In this document: in pieces, positions 17,789 through 24,874 of the stretch
Layout of the letters: every line of letters starts with the position of its first letter
Position numbering within the stretch: position 1 is the first letter of the stretch
DNA from: Candidatus Brocadia sp.
GTDB taxonomy: Bacteria > Planctomycetota > Brocadiia > Brocadiales > Brocadiaceae
Direction of reading: 5' to 3'
DNA length: 56,067 nt
NCBI GenBank assembly: GCA_011525665.1
Contig: WYAU01000054.1
Coordinates: 1-56,067, forward strand
Notes under the pieces: generated by a model
Database searches by the model: none
What the model was told of the DNA's origin: nothing
The model's input: the letters and a program-made list of their open reading frames with translations, nothing else
Program-made: the position numbers and the translations under genes

Positions 17789-17836
17789 AGCCGAGATTAT
17801 GGTTGATACATTCAACCGTAGTCTCGGCTTTTTTAT
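17789..17836 (+). terminator. Rho-independent terminator
   Basis: GCCGAGA (17790-17796) pairs with TCTCGGC (17822-17828), with an inner GGTTGA/TCAACC pair, and a T-run follows. It ends the RHH-protein/zinc-ribbon transcript. Confidence 0.8.
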
Positions 17837-17877
17837 TTGCTCCAAATACTCTTTATGTTTCTTGGTAATTTAAAAAG

Positions 17878-18006
17878 TTTCTCTATCCTTGCCCCCAGTT
17901 GCCTTGCGCCCTTTCCTTATGGCATGAGCCCGAAGGATAGCATCATGCCATAATATGTGGGCGCAAGAGGAACCTGCAATTGGGTGAGCGGGCAAGGGTA
18001 GAGAAA
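17878..18006. repeat. 129-nt near-perfect hairpin upstream of the Rep region; candidate replication origin
   Basis: The outer arms TTTCTCTATCCTTGCCC and GGGCAAGGGTAGAGAAA pair with one G-U. They are continued inward by CAGTTGC/GCAATTG, TTGCGCCC/GGGCGCAA and an 11-bp TTATGGCATGA/TCATGCCATAA stem, closing on a short loop near 17926-17952. There is no T-run, so it is not a simple terminator. Its position just before the Cys-rich ORF and the Rep gene fits a rolling-circle double- or single-strand origin or a packaging hairpin. A structured RNA is the alternative. Confidence 0.6.
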
Positions 18007-18024
18007 TATCGGAAAGGGTGAAAT

Positions 18025-18225
18025 ATGTCAAATAATCATTGTGAATATTGTTACCACTGGCAAGGTGATGGTTACTGTATCAGTGAAATAACCCCTTATC
18101 AACCCTGCATATGGTTTGTTGATGGTGAAGAGGTATATAAATATCTAAATCCTGGCGGGCTAGCGGTGAGGACAGAAGGACGAACAAGTGACGCCCGCCC
18201 CGACGATGGTTCATCATGTTTATAA
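18025..18225 (+). CDS. Small Cys-rich protein, function unknown
   Basis: 66 aa. AAAGGGTG precedes the ATG. The N-terminus CEYCYHWQGDGYC (residues about 6-18) plus a later Cys forms a compact metal- or disulfide-binding motif. The C-terminal third overlaps a GC-rich hairpin (18154-18199), so that part may be constrained at the DNA level. A similar C-x2-C-x2-aromatic-Gln pattern occurs in the 84-aa ORF at 19157. It lies upstream of Rep on the same strand. Confidence 0.5.
   Translation: MSNNHCEYCYHWQGDGYCISEITPYQPCIWFVDGEEVYKYLNPGGLAVRTEGRTSDARPDDGSSCL
18154..18199. repeat. GC-rich hairpin inside the small Cys-rich ORF
   Basis: GGCGGGC (18154-18160) pairs with GCCCGCC (18193-18199). It is one of three structures between 17878 and 18261 leading up to Rep. 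Confidence 0.4.
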
Positions 18226-18229
18226 AATC

Positions 18230-18261
18230 GTTTGCTGGTATATGGGTAATCACCAGCAAAC
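18230..18261. repeat. Hairpin immediately before the Rep gene
   Basis: GTTTGCTGGT (18230-18239) and ACCAGCAAAC (18252-18261) form a perfect 10-bp stem with a 12-nt loop, 34 nt before the Rep start. It could be a nick-site hairpin, a Rep-binding site or a translational control element. Confidence 0.5.
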
Positions 18262-18294
18262 TCGTTACTTTTGATTAAGGTTAAGGTAGATGTT

Positions 18295-19131
18295 ATGGGA
18301 ATCGATAAGTTATCTCTTACAACTCATGAAATGGTGAAAGCTGACTACTTAAGGGAGTTTTGGAGTGTTAAAGAGGATACCCATAGATTAAAGCTTTATA
18401 AATACTTTTGTGAGATGGATTACGCCCAGGTGATGTGGAGACCTCATAAATTTAGTGACGAAACAAATATGAGAATACCCTATTCCAAGATAGATATTAA
18501 CCCAAAGCATTTTGACTGTTTTCAGTTTCTCTATGATTATGTGGAAAACATTTTTAATGGTCAACCAGATTTAGAGTATCTCAATGTCAGTAGAATCGAT
18601 TTAACGGCAGATATAGAAAATCTTCCCATGGATGTGGTGTTTTCACGTCTGCACGTTCCCGGTTTTCATCGTGATAGTTTGAGCCTTTATAAAGGCACGA
18701 TCTATATAGGTTCTAATCCAAAGATAAGAATTTATGATAAGACAAAAGAGATTAAACAAAGACAAAGAAAAGGATGGAGTATTACGGAATGGGAGAAAAG
18801 TATTGTTGAATCTGGAAAACAGATAACAAGATTTGAGATTCAGTTAAGCAATTTTAAAGGTTGTTTAAAAGATGTGGTAAATGACCCAGCGTCCTTAGTA
18901 TCACACTTTGACCGGATACGATTCTATGATTTTGAAGATAAAGAAAAGATAGGCTCTATGGTAGGCGGTTTATATTTTTTAATGACAAAGATCAATAGAA
19001 AGCTCAGGGGTAATCTTGATAAATTCAGGTCTCAGGAATTAGAGACGATGATTAAAGAAAAATATATTGCTTCAGCCAAAGAATGGTTTCAGGGAAAAGA
19101 GTCCCTTAACTTAGAAGGAATCCCATTTTAA
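18295..19131 (+). CDS. Rolling-circle-type replication initiation protein (Rep_trans / phage CRI-like)
   Basis: 278 aa. The sequence shows the signature order of the replication initiation factor/gene II-X group: MGIDKLSLTT at the start, VSRIDLTADI in the middle (about 103-112), TIYIGSNPKIRIYDKTKEIK (about 141-160), then ITRFEIQLS. This matches Rep_trans or filamentous-phage CRI proteins that nick the plus strand through a Tyr; I could not single out the nicking Tyr. ATG 18295 was chosen because AAGG lies 8 nt upstream; a TTG at 18271 is less likely. Flanked by large hairpins upstream and by xis/int downstream, it is probably the element's own replication initiator. Confidence 0.72.
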   Translation: MGIDKLSLTTHEMVKADYLREFWSVKEDTHRLKLYKYFCEMDYAQVMWRPHKFSDETNMRIPYSKIDINPKHFDCFQFLYDYVENIFNGQPDLEYLNVSRIDLTADIENLPMDVVFSRLHVPGFHRDSLSLYKGTIYIGSNPKIRIYDKTKEIKQRQRKGWSITEWEKSIVESGKQITRFEIQLSNFKGCLKDVVNDPASLVSHFDRIRFYDFEDKEKIGSMVGGLYFLMTKINRKLRGNLDKFRSQELETMIKEKYIASAKEWFQGKESLNLEGIPF

Positions 19132-19156
19132 CCAAAAAGAAAGGAGAAGAAAGGCT

Positions 19157-19411
19157 ATGAATAGGATTGAAAGAAGAAAGAAGTATAAAAAAGAAAGAAG
19201 GCGTAAAAGGCTTTTAAAACGTGAAGAAATGAGAGGATATAAAGAAATTAATACTTATAGAGTTATTGAATTGAGGATATATTATTCTGAAAATACAGGT
19301 CTCAAACCTTTAGCGGTGGCAACCTGTGAGGATTGTGAGGATTATCAATCAGGTGATTGTAAAGGTGGTAGCGTGCCTGAAGAGTGTGTAAAAGGGTCTG
19401 GATTGTTATAA
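19157..19411 (+). CDS. Small basic, Cys-containing protein
   Basis: 84 aa. The first 30 residues are almost entirely Arg/Lys/Glu. The C-terminus carries CEDCEDYQSGDC and another Cys near residue 77. It is not recognised. It lies 25 bp after Rep, with AAAGGAG upstream, and 9 bp before the Xis-like gene, so it is likely co-transcribed. A nucleic-acid-binding role is plausible from the charge. Confidence 0.5.
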   Translation: MNRIERRKKYKKERRRKRLLKREEMRGYKEINTYRVIELRIYYSENTGLKPLAVATCEDCEDYQSGDCKGGSVPEECVKGSGLL

Positions 19412-19420
19412 AGGGTAACT

Positions 19421-19744
19421 ATGAAACTGGTAACGATAAAAGAGGTATCAGAATTTCTTAAGGTGAAAGAGTCAACCCTGTATTCCTGGGCTAGCAGTGG
19501 TTTAATACCGTCATACAAGGCAAACGGTCTTATACGATTTGATATAGAAGAAATACAGGACTGGATCAAGAAATCAAGAACCCTGCCTACGATAGCACGA
19601 CGGACGATAAAGAAGGTAACAACAAGGGTTCATGATTTAAACAGTCTGGTTAAAAAGGCTATTGATGACGTTACAGGGAAACGTTATAATCCATCCAACG
19701 GGAAACCAGGCCCGGGTCAAGGTCTCGGAAAGGAGGTCGTATAA
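19421..19744 (+). CDS. Excisionase-like helix-turn-helix protein (MerR/HTH_17 type)
   Basis: 107 aa. Residues 1-50 (TIKEVSEFLKVKESTLYSWA, then GLIPSYKANGLIRFDIEEIQ) are a textbook HTH_17/excisionase domain. The C-terminal half is basic and Gly/Pro-rich. The stop at 19744 is 1 nt before the integrase ATG (19746), and the integrase ribosome binding site lies inside this gene, so they are translationally linked. It probably acts as the directionality factor for excision and perhaps binds near the TTAGCAC boxes. Confidence 0.8.
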   Translation: MKLVTIKEVSEFLKVKESTLYSWASSGLIPSYKANGLIRFDIEEIQDWIKKSRTLPTIARRTIKKVTTRVHDLNSLVKKAIDDVTGKRYNPSNGKPGPGQGLGKEVV

Positions 19745-19745
19745 C

Positions 19746-20816
19746 ATGGGACTTTACAAAAGAGGTCTGGTCTGGTGGATGCGGTTTACTTACCATGGCC
19801 AACAGGTAAGAAAATCGACAGAGACAACAGATAAGAAGCTGGCAGAAAAGATTTACCATAAGGTTGTACATCAGATAGCGGAGGGCAAATGGTTTAATAT
19901 TGACGAGGGAAACCAAAGAACCTTTGAAGAGCTTGCGGAAAAATATGAAACGCAAGAATTCAAAGACCTCAGAGGCTACCAGAAAAACAGGTGTTATTTA
20001 AACCAGCTCAGGGCATTCTTTGGTAACTATAAACTCAGTGAAATAACCCCGGCATTGATTGATGATTTTAAACAAATGAGAAAAGGGCACGGGGTAAAAT
20101 CAATAACCATTAACAAACAGCTCTCCATTTTCAGAAGGATGTTTAACCTTGCCAAAAAGCGTTGGATGTGGATAAAAGAAATCCCTCTTATCGAGATGGA
20201 ACCGAATGCGGATAATAAGCGAACAAGGCATTTAAGCTATGATGAGTTTCATAAGCTCTTGGGGTTTTGCGATGCATGGTTAAGGGATATTGTCATTGTG
20301 GCTGCATGGACAGGGCTGAGGCGTGAAAATGTTGTTAAATTGAGGAAGGCTCAGATAAATCTTTTGACACGGGAAATAGCAGTTGATGGCAAGGAAATCA
20401 AGAACGGTGAAAATCTGAGAATCCCCATTGCTAGCACTGCATATGAGGTAATAGCAAGCCACGCAATCAATGACAAGGTGAACAGCCTTTATGTTTTTTG
20501 TGACGATGAAGGTAAGTCGTACAATCCAAAAAAGGTGTATAACGTATTTAAAAAGACCTTAGCACGTGCAGGAATAGAGGATTTCAGATTTCATGATTTA
20601 AGGCATTGCTTCGCGTCATGGAACAGGCAAGCAGGGGTTGACATATATACACTTGCTGAGTTAATGGGGCATAAAGACACAAAGATGACGATGCGTTATG
20701 CTCATATTACGCCTGTACATCTCACAAAGGCTATCGGGTTGTTGGAAAAGAGCTACGGTGAATTTAGCACAAATTTAGCACGGGAAAGCATAGATGTCGC
20801 GCAACAAACCGCATAA
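19746..20816 (+). CDS. Tyrosine recombinase / phage-type integrase
   Basis: 356 aa. ATG 19746 has AAGGAGG at ideal spacing. It has a short N-terminal arm-binding-type segment (MGLYKRGLVWWMRF), a SAM-like core-binding domain (about 60-150) and the catalytic domain. The catalytic domain has the Arg in TGLRREN (about 191), HDLRHCFASW (HxxR, about 283-286), LMGHKDT and the nucleophile Tyr in MTMRYAH (about 318), so all key residues are present. The last codons overlap paired TTAGCAC boxes, and the predicted crossover core lies 52 bp after the stop. It should catalyse integration into and excision from the 29-bp palindromic target. Confidence 0.93.
   Translation: MGLYKRGLVWWMRFTYHGQQVRKSTETTDKKLAEKIYHKVVHQIAEGKWFNIDEGNQRTFEELAEKYETQEFKDLRGYQKNRCYLNQLRAFFGNYKLSEITPALIDDFKQMRKGHGVKSITINKQLSIFRRMFNLAKKRWMWIKEIPLIEMEPNADNKRTRHLSYDEFHKLLGFCDAWLRDIVIVAAWTGLRRENVVKLRKAQINLLTREIAVDGKEIKNGENLRIPIASTAYEVIASHAINDKVNSLYVFCDDEGKSYNPKKVYNVFKKTLARAGIEDFRFHDLRHCFASWNRQAGVDIYTLAELMGHKDTKMTMRYAHITPVHLTKAIGLLEKSYGEFSTNLARESIDVAQQTA
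20764..20781 (+). promoter_or_regulatory. Paired TTAGCAC boxes, right copy (inside the end of int)
   Basis: TTAGCAC at 20764-20770 and 20775-20781, 11 bp apart start to start, match the left pair at 14361-14378. They lie about 90-100 bp from the crossover core, typical of arm-type integrase sites. Confidence 0.5.
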
Positions 20817-20867
20817 CTTATTGCTTTGCTAGAAGTTATTGAGGTAATAAAAAATAGTGGTTACAGA

Positions 20868-20885
20868 CTGCAAGATTGAACCAGC
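20868..20885 (+). other. Right attachment site of the integrated element (core plus arm)
   Basis: CTGCAAG (20868-20874) is followed by ATTGAACCAGC (20875-20885), the reverse complement of the left chromosomal arm at 14214-14224. Confidence 0.7.
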
Positions 20886-20957
20886 CTCGGAAGACAGTTG
20901 AAGCTTTTTAAAGATGGTGAAGGTAATTGCTTCTGAATTAATAGTTTTGGAGTAAAA

Positions 20958-21752
20958 ATGTTTGTCTTAAAAAAGATTATCGCCCAATTCTTTTCTCCTG
21001 TTCCTTTATGCCTGGAAATATTGGTTATCGGGTTATTTCTCCTCCTGTTTACCCAAAAGCAAAGGATCGGAAAGCTTATCGTTACGGTTGGGGTAATGTT
21101 ATTTGCAATCCTGAGCTACAGGGGTATTCCAAACATGCTTTTAAGACCATTAGAGCGTCAATATCTACCACTCGGCGTAACTGCGACATCTGATACAACA
21201 GGCAATGACAGTATACGTTTACCTTCTGTGAAGTGGATTGTTGTTTTGAGCGGGGGACACACCTCTGACCCAAACATCCCGGTTACCAGCCAGATATCGG
21301 ATGCGTCGTTAGTTCGTCTGATAGAAGGTGTAAGGCTCCACAATGAAATACCGGGAAGTAAACTTATTTTATCAGGGGGAAAGGTTTTCGATGCGGTTGC
21401 CGAGTCTGAAACCATGGAGAGGGTTGCCAGGGCTATCGGTGTAAAGCAGGAAGATATTATCTTAGAGTCCCGTTCAAAAGATACATCCGACCAGGCACAA
21501 CTCATTAAACCGATCGTTGGAGATGATGAATTTATTCTGGTTACTTCAGCCGTGCATATGCCGCGCGCAATGGCACTGTTTAAAAAATTGGGCATACACC
21601 CTATTCCCGCCCCCACAGGTCACTCGGTCAAAGAAAGTCAAGGCAGCAATCCTTTCCATTTTTTCCCGGACGCGGGCGGATTCTCTAAAATTGAGAGTGC
21701 TTTGCATGAATATTTAGGATTCGTTTGGGTAAAGCTGAGGGGGCAGATATAA
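20958..21752 (+). CDS. YdcF/ElyC-family membrane protein (DUF218)
   Basis: 264 aa. Two N-terminal membrane segments (about 17-32 and 38-55) precede a DUF218 domain, recognised from IVVLSGGHTSDP, RLIEGVRLHNE, KLILSGGK, SKDTSDQAQLIKP and FILVTSAVHMPRAMALFKK. ElyC, SanA and YdcF belong here; ElyC influences peptidoglycan and lipid-carrier metabolism at the cell envelope. TTTGGAG precedes the ATG. It is the first chromosomal gene to the right of the integrated element, which lies 73 bp upstream. The insertion may have separated it from its original promoter region. Confidence 0.88.
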   Translation: MFVLKKIIAQFFSPVPLCLEILVIGLFLLLFTQKQRIGKLIVTVGVMLFAILSYRGIPNMLLRPLERQYLPLGVTATSDTTGNDSIRLPSVKWIVVLSGGHTSDPNIPVTSQISDASLVRLIEGVRLHNEIPGSKLILSGGKVFDAVAESETMERVARAIGVKQEDIILESRSKDTSDQAQLIKPIVGDDEFILVTSAVHMPRAMALFKKLGIHPIPAPTGHSVKESQGSNPFHFFPDAGGFSKIESALHEYLGFVWVKLRGQI

Positions 21753-22000
21753 AAGGATAAGCTTTTGACAATACTTGCAGTCGTCTTTACTGGTACATAA
21801 ACTCTGTGAAATGACAAAGATATATGAAGAAGATAAAAACGGTGGGTATCAAAGAAATAATTAGCTTAAAATAGTTAAATATAACCTGTATTAGAATTAA
21901 AATATGTTTTGACTTAACAAATTTTATTTATAACTGCCAAGAAAAAACATCGCCTTTATTTCGTATTTTTTTCAAATTTCCTGTTAAAGGATGTACCAAC

Positions 22001-22144
22001 ATGGTTAAAGGTATCAAACGTAAACCCACCGAGAAGCAAGTAATGGCCTGGCTATATATGGTTGCAGGTCCTGTAATTGACGGACTCAAACGCGAAAGTC
22101 CAATTGATGGTGCGCTAGTGCTTAATTGCATAAATTATCGATAA
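22001..22144 (+). CDS. Short ORF, possibly a gene remnant
   Basis: 47 aa, unrecognised, with a coding-like composition (KGIKRKPTEKQVMAWLYMVA). The frame is open upstream to about 21929 without a better start. Its last 10 codons lie inside the 22115-22225 inverted-repeat element, suggesting that insertion replaced the original C-terminus. Low confidence. Confidence 0.25.
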   Translation: MVKGIKRKPTEKQVMAWLYMVAGPVIDGLKRESPIDGALVLNCINYR

Positions 22145-22225
22145 TATTTTTCAACTAAAATCTGTGTGTTTTCAATATATTCGAGGCAATAAGATATATA
22201 GCGCATTATTGCAATTTAGCACTAG
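22115..22225. repeat. 111-bp MITE-like element with 15-bp terminal inverted repeats
   Basis: CTAGTGCTTAATTGC (22115-22129) is the reverse complement of 22211-22225 with one mismatch, and A/T-rich sequence lies between. It could be a miniature inverted-repeat element or a large stem-loop. Confidence 0.45.
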
Positions 22226-22295
22226 CAGCCTACTCCGTTTCTTCCAAAGGGCAGTTTGTCATTGCGACCAAGAGGCATATCTATGTATCGGGTAA

Positions 22296-23312
22296 TTAAA
22301 ATTGATCCAACAACTCTTTTTTCTTTTCGTTATAATCGTCTTCGGTAATAAGCCCTTCGATTTTTAGGTCTTTTATCACCTGCAACTGTTCCTTTATACT
22401 CATATCATTCATAGCTTCCCTGAGCATTTTGGCCTTTTTGTAATCGTAATCTTCCTCGGAGACGATCCCGTCATCAACCATTTCCCGCAGGATAGTCAAT
22501 TTATTTTTTATTCTGTTTTCACTACGAATCTCTCTTACCGGAGTTGTTGGTTTCTCTGCCTTTGTCTCACTGTCAGTCCCCATTCTTTCCTCCAGCTTCC
22601 TCAGGCGTGCGTCCAGATCAGAGGTGCCCACCTTGATCTTTTCATCAACCGTTCCTACCCTTTGAGCTACAGGCTGTTGATATATTACATCCGACAAGTC
22701 TATAACAAGCCAGTTTTCATGCCCCGGTTCTAACCGTTGTCCTGCCGATGGAACCAGTTTCCAAAAACGGCTATGGCTTATCTGCGAGGGATTCTCTTTT
22801 GTCGTTGTATATCTCTTTTTCTCTGACATGGCGTCATTATACGTTTGAAACATATGAATACGGCTGAAGGCAATGTTAAGATTACGCTCTGTAATGAACA
22901 AGATACAATAATTCTGCTGGTCGGTTAAAAGTATGCGCTCAGAATAGGAGGAAACAGTAACGACCTGTGCCGGCGTTGCAACGGAAAACGCCTGTATAAT
23001 CAGGGGTACTAATTTCCTTATCTCGTCGTCCTGAAAGACCCGTAAGGTTCCTTTCTTTTTCAAAAGCCCCTTTTCTTCAAAATAGATATACGATAACGCA
23101 TTGGTGATGACATTCCCCGGCGGTTCGAAGGGATGGTTAAACTGAACACGGTGGCGATTCCTTTTAACCTGCAACTCCTCGTGTTTTACCACAATCCTGC
23201 CGTCTGTATAAGTATCTGCATGGGCATCAAAAAACTTACAAAAAAAAATCATGCAGACAACTCCCACAAATAAAATCGTTCGCTTCACTCTTTGATTTCT
23301 CACGAAATTCAT
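22296..23312 (-). CDS. Exported protein with two C-terminal SHOCT-like repeats
   Basis: 338 aa. The N-terminus has a basic stretch, then a hydrophobic segment (about 12-28) and HADTYTDG, so it is probably a signal peptide or anchor. The middle domain (about 35-220) is not recognised. From about 270 two SHOCT-like helices follow: KLTILREMVDDGIVSEEDY and QLQVIKDLKIEGLITEDDY. SHOCT motifs usually mediate oligomerisation. Its ATG overlaps the radA stop codon by 4 nt (ATGA), so it is translationally coupled to radA. A link to DNA repair is not otherwise evident. Confidence 0.75.
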   Translation of the reverse strand: MNFVRNQRVKRTILFVGVVCMIFFCKFFDAHADTYTDGRIVVKHEELQVKRNRHRVQFNHPFEPPGNVITNALSYIYFEEKGLLKKKGTLRVFQDDEIRKLVPLIIQAFSVATPAQVVTVSSYSERILLTDQQNYCILFITERNLNIAFSRIHMFQTYNDAMSEKKRYTTTKENPSQISHSRFWKLVPSAGQRLEPGHENWLVIDLSDVIYQQPVAQRVGTVDEKIKVGTSDLDARLRKLEERMGTDSETKAEKPTTPVREIRSENRIKNKLTILREMVDDGIVSEEDYDYKKAKMLREAMNDMSIKEQLQVIKDLKIEGLITEDDYNEKKKELLDQF

Positions 23313-24667
23313 CCTATGATTTCTACTGCCTCAGAAAGATAACAGACCTCACGCAGTTCAATGCCCAACCCCTTCCCTATCCCTTTTGCGTTATCCTTTG
23401 GAATAACAGCCTTTTTAAAGCCTAATCTTTGCGCCTCTTTTAATCGGATCTCTATCTGACTCACACTGCGAACCTCTCCACCCAGCCCTATCTCCCCGAC
23501 ACATACGATATCGGAAGGAATTACCTTTTCTTTAAAGCTCGATGCGACCGTCATAGCAATACCCAGGTCCGCTGCGGGTTCGTCTACCTGAACCCCTCCT
23601 ACGATATTTACAAAGACATCCTGCCCGCCGAGTTTCAGCCCTATCCGTTTTTCAAGAATGGCAAGGATCATCGAAACCCGGTTATAGTCAACCCCGCTGA
23701 CCTTTCGTTCGGGCATACCAAAATTCGCCCGGGTTACAAGCGCCTGTATCTCAACCAATAAGGCACGTGTCCCTTCCATACTGGAAATAATGGCAGAACC
23801 TGCACTCATCCTCCGTCCCTGCGAAATAAACAACTCGGACGGGTTATCCACGGGCTGCAATCCGTTTTTTCTCATCTCGAAAATTCCAATCTCATCGGTG
23901 GAACCAAACCTGTTTTTTACAACCCGCAGGATACGATAGCACTGAAACTTCTCTCCCTCAAAATACAAAACCGTGTCCGCCATATGTTCCAATACTTTAG
24001 GACCTGCAATAATACCCTCCTTGGTTACATGCCCTACCAGGAAGATGGCAGAACCCGTGGATTTGGCAACGGAAATGAGATCATTTGCGCATTGACGCAC
24101 CTGAGCAACCGTACCGGGCGCAGACTCTATCTGTGGCTTAGAGATCATTTGAATAGAATCAATCACAACAAGGGTTGGACGGGTGTTGTGGATATTTTCC
24201 AGGATGAAATCCAGATTCGTTTCTGCAACGACCAGTAAATTGTCCGACAGAATGGACAATCTCTCGGCGCGAAGTTTGGTCTGAGCCACAGACTCCTCCC
24301 CCGTTACATAAAGAGTTGTGTATCCCTTCTTGCTGATATTTTGACATACCTGCAAAAGGAGCGTGGACTTGCCAATTCCCGGTGTCCCGCCAATCAATAC
24401 TGCTGAACCGGAAATCAGCCCTCCGCCAAGGATCCTGTCAAATTCTTTCATCCCCGTTTCAATACTGGGGCATTCGAGCAGTTTTACCTGTGTTATCGGC
24501 TGCGGCAATTCACGATTGATGGCAAATGACCTGTAACCCGATGCGGCAGGGGCGCTGAGTTCTTCTATTGTCGAGTCCCATTCACCGCAACCACCACAGC
24601 GACCGACCCATTTCAGGCTCTTCCAGCCGCAACGCTGACAAACGTAAACCCCACCTGGTTTTGCCAT
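23309..24667 (-). CDS. radA: DNA repair protein RadA/Sms
   Basis: 452 aa. The N-terminal zinc finger CQRCGWKSLKWVGRCGGC (about 10-27), the RecA-like Walker A GGTPGIGKSTLL (about 93-104), the RadA-specific KNRFGSTDEIG and a C-terminal Lon-like domain (VDYNRVSMILAIL and GEIGLGGEVR) are all present. RadA is a hexameric branch-migration helicase acting in recombination and transformation. Its presence in the same window as dprA is compatible with DNA-uptake recombination. It lies downstream of clpC as in Bacillus but is separated from it by a terminator. Confidence 0.95.
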   Translation of the reverse strand: MAKPGGVYVCQRCGWKSLKWVGRCGGCGEWDSTIEELSAPAASGYRSFAINRELPQPITQVKLLECPSIETGMKEFDRILGGGLISGSAVLIGGTPGIGKSTLLLQVCQNISKKGYTTLYVTGEESVAQTKLRAERLSILSDNLLVVAETNLDFILENIHNTRPTLVVIDSIQMISKPQIESAPGTVAQVRQCANDLISVAKSTGSAIFLVGHVTKEGIIAGPKVLEHMADTVLYFEGEKFQCYRILRVVKNRFGSTDEIGIFEMRKNGLQPVDNPSELFISQGRRMSAGSAIISSMEGTRALLVEIQALVTRANFGMPERKVSGVDYNRVSMILAILEKRIGLKLGGQDVFVNIVGGVQVDEPAADLGIAMTVASSFKEKVIPSDIVCVGEIGLGGEVRSVSQIEIRLKEAQRLGFKKAVIPKDNAKGIGKGLGIELREVCYLSEAVEIIG

Positions 24668-24813
24668 AGTTTCTTAATAAAAATATTTTACATCTTCTTC
24701 GGCAAAAACAATTTGGCGCAGGCCATTATGTAACGTAAACTTCAGTTCTCAGGACAGAAACATAAAAGCCGCACCACCTGTTTCGGCTGTTCGGGTTAAG
24801 AAAATCCACCAGG

Positions 24814-24846
24814 AAATAAAAAAGGGAAGAGTTCTTACTCTCCCCT
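24814..24846 (-). terminator. Rho-independent terminator after clpC
   Basis: On the minus strand a GGGGAGAGT...ACTCTTCCC stem with a short loop is followed by a run of six T. It lies about 30 bp after the clpC stop. Confidence 0.8.
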
Positions 24847-24874
24847 CTGGTTCGTTTTCTTATCGCATCCCATG

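Larger units (their letters stand above)
14225..20874. mobile_element. Integrated element of about 6.6 kb with integrase, Xis-like and rolling-circle Rep-like genes
   Basis: The bounds come from the CTGCAAG direct repeats at 14225-14231 and 20868-20874. The interior is visibly richer in A/T than the flanks. The right end is organised as hairpins, Cys-rich ORF, Rep, small ORF, Xis-like gene and integrase, all on the plus strand. The left part holds cargo: two minus-strand genes, a TIR/NB-ARC remnant and an RHH regulator gene. No capsid, secretion ATPase, relaxase or conjugation gene is visible. It is best described as an integrated rolling-circle plasmid, phage satellite or remnant of a filamentous-phage-like element; which one is inference. 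Confidence 0.72.
21753..22295. other. 543-bp region with a short ORF and a small inverted-repeat element
   Basis: It contains a 47-codon plus-strand frame (22001-22144) and an inverted-repeat-ended segment (22115-22225) that overlaps the 3' end of that frame. Otherwise it is AT-rich and empty. Confidence 0.5.

Noticed and set aside
17878-18006. Retron or group II intron structure
   Set aside because: No reverse transcriptase or intron-encoded protein is present, and the fold is a simple long hairpin.
14225-20874. Calling the element a complete filamentous prophage
   Set aside because: Size and Rep would fit, but there is no Zot-type ATPase, coat or adsorption protein; only a replication/integration module is supported.
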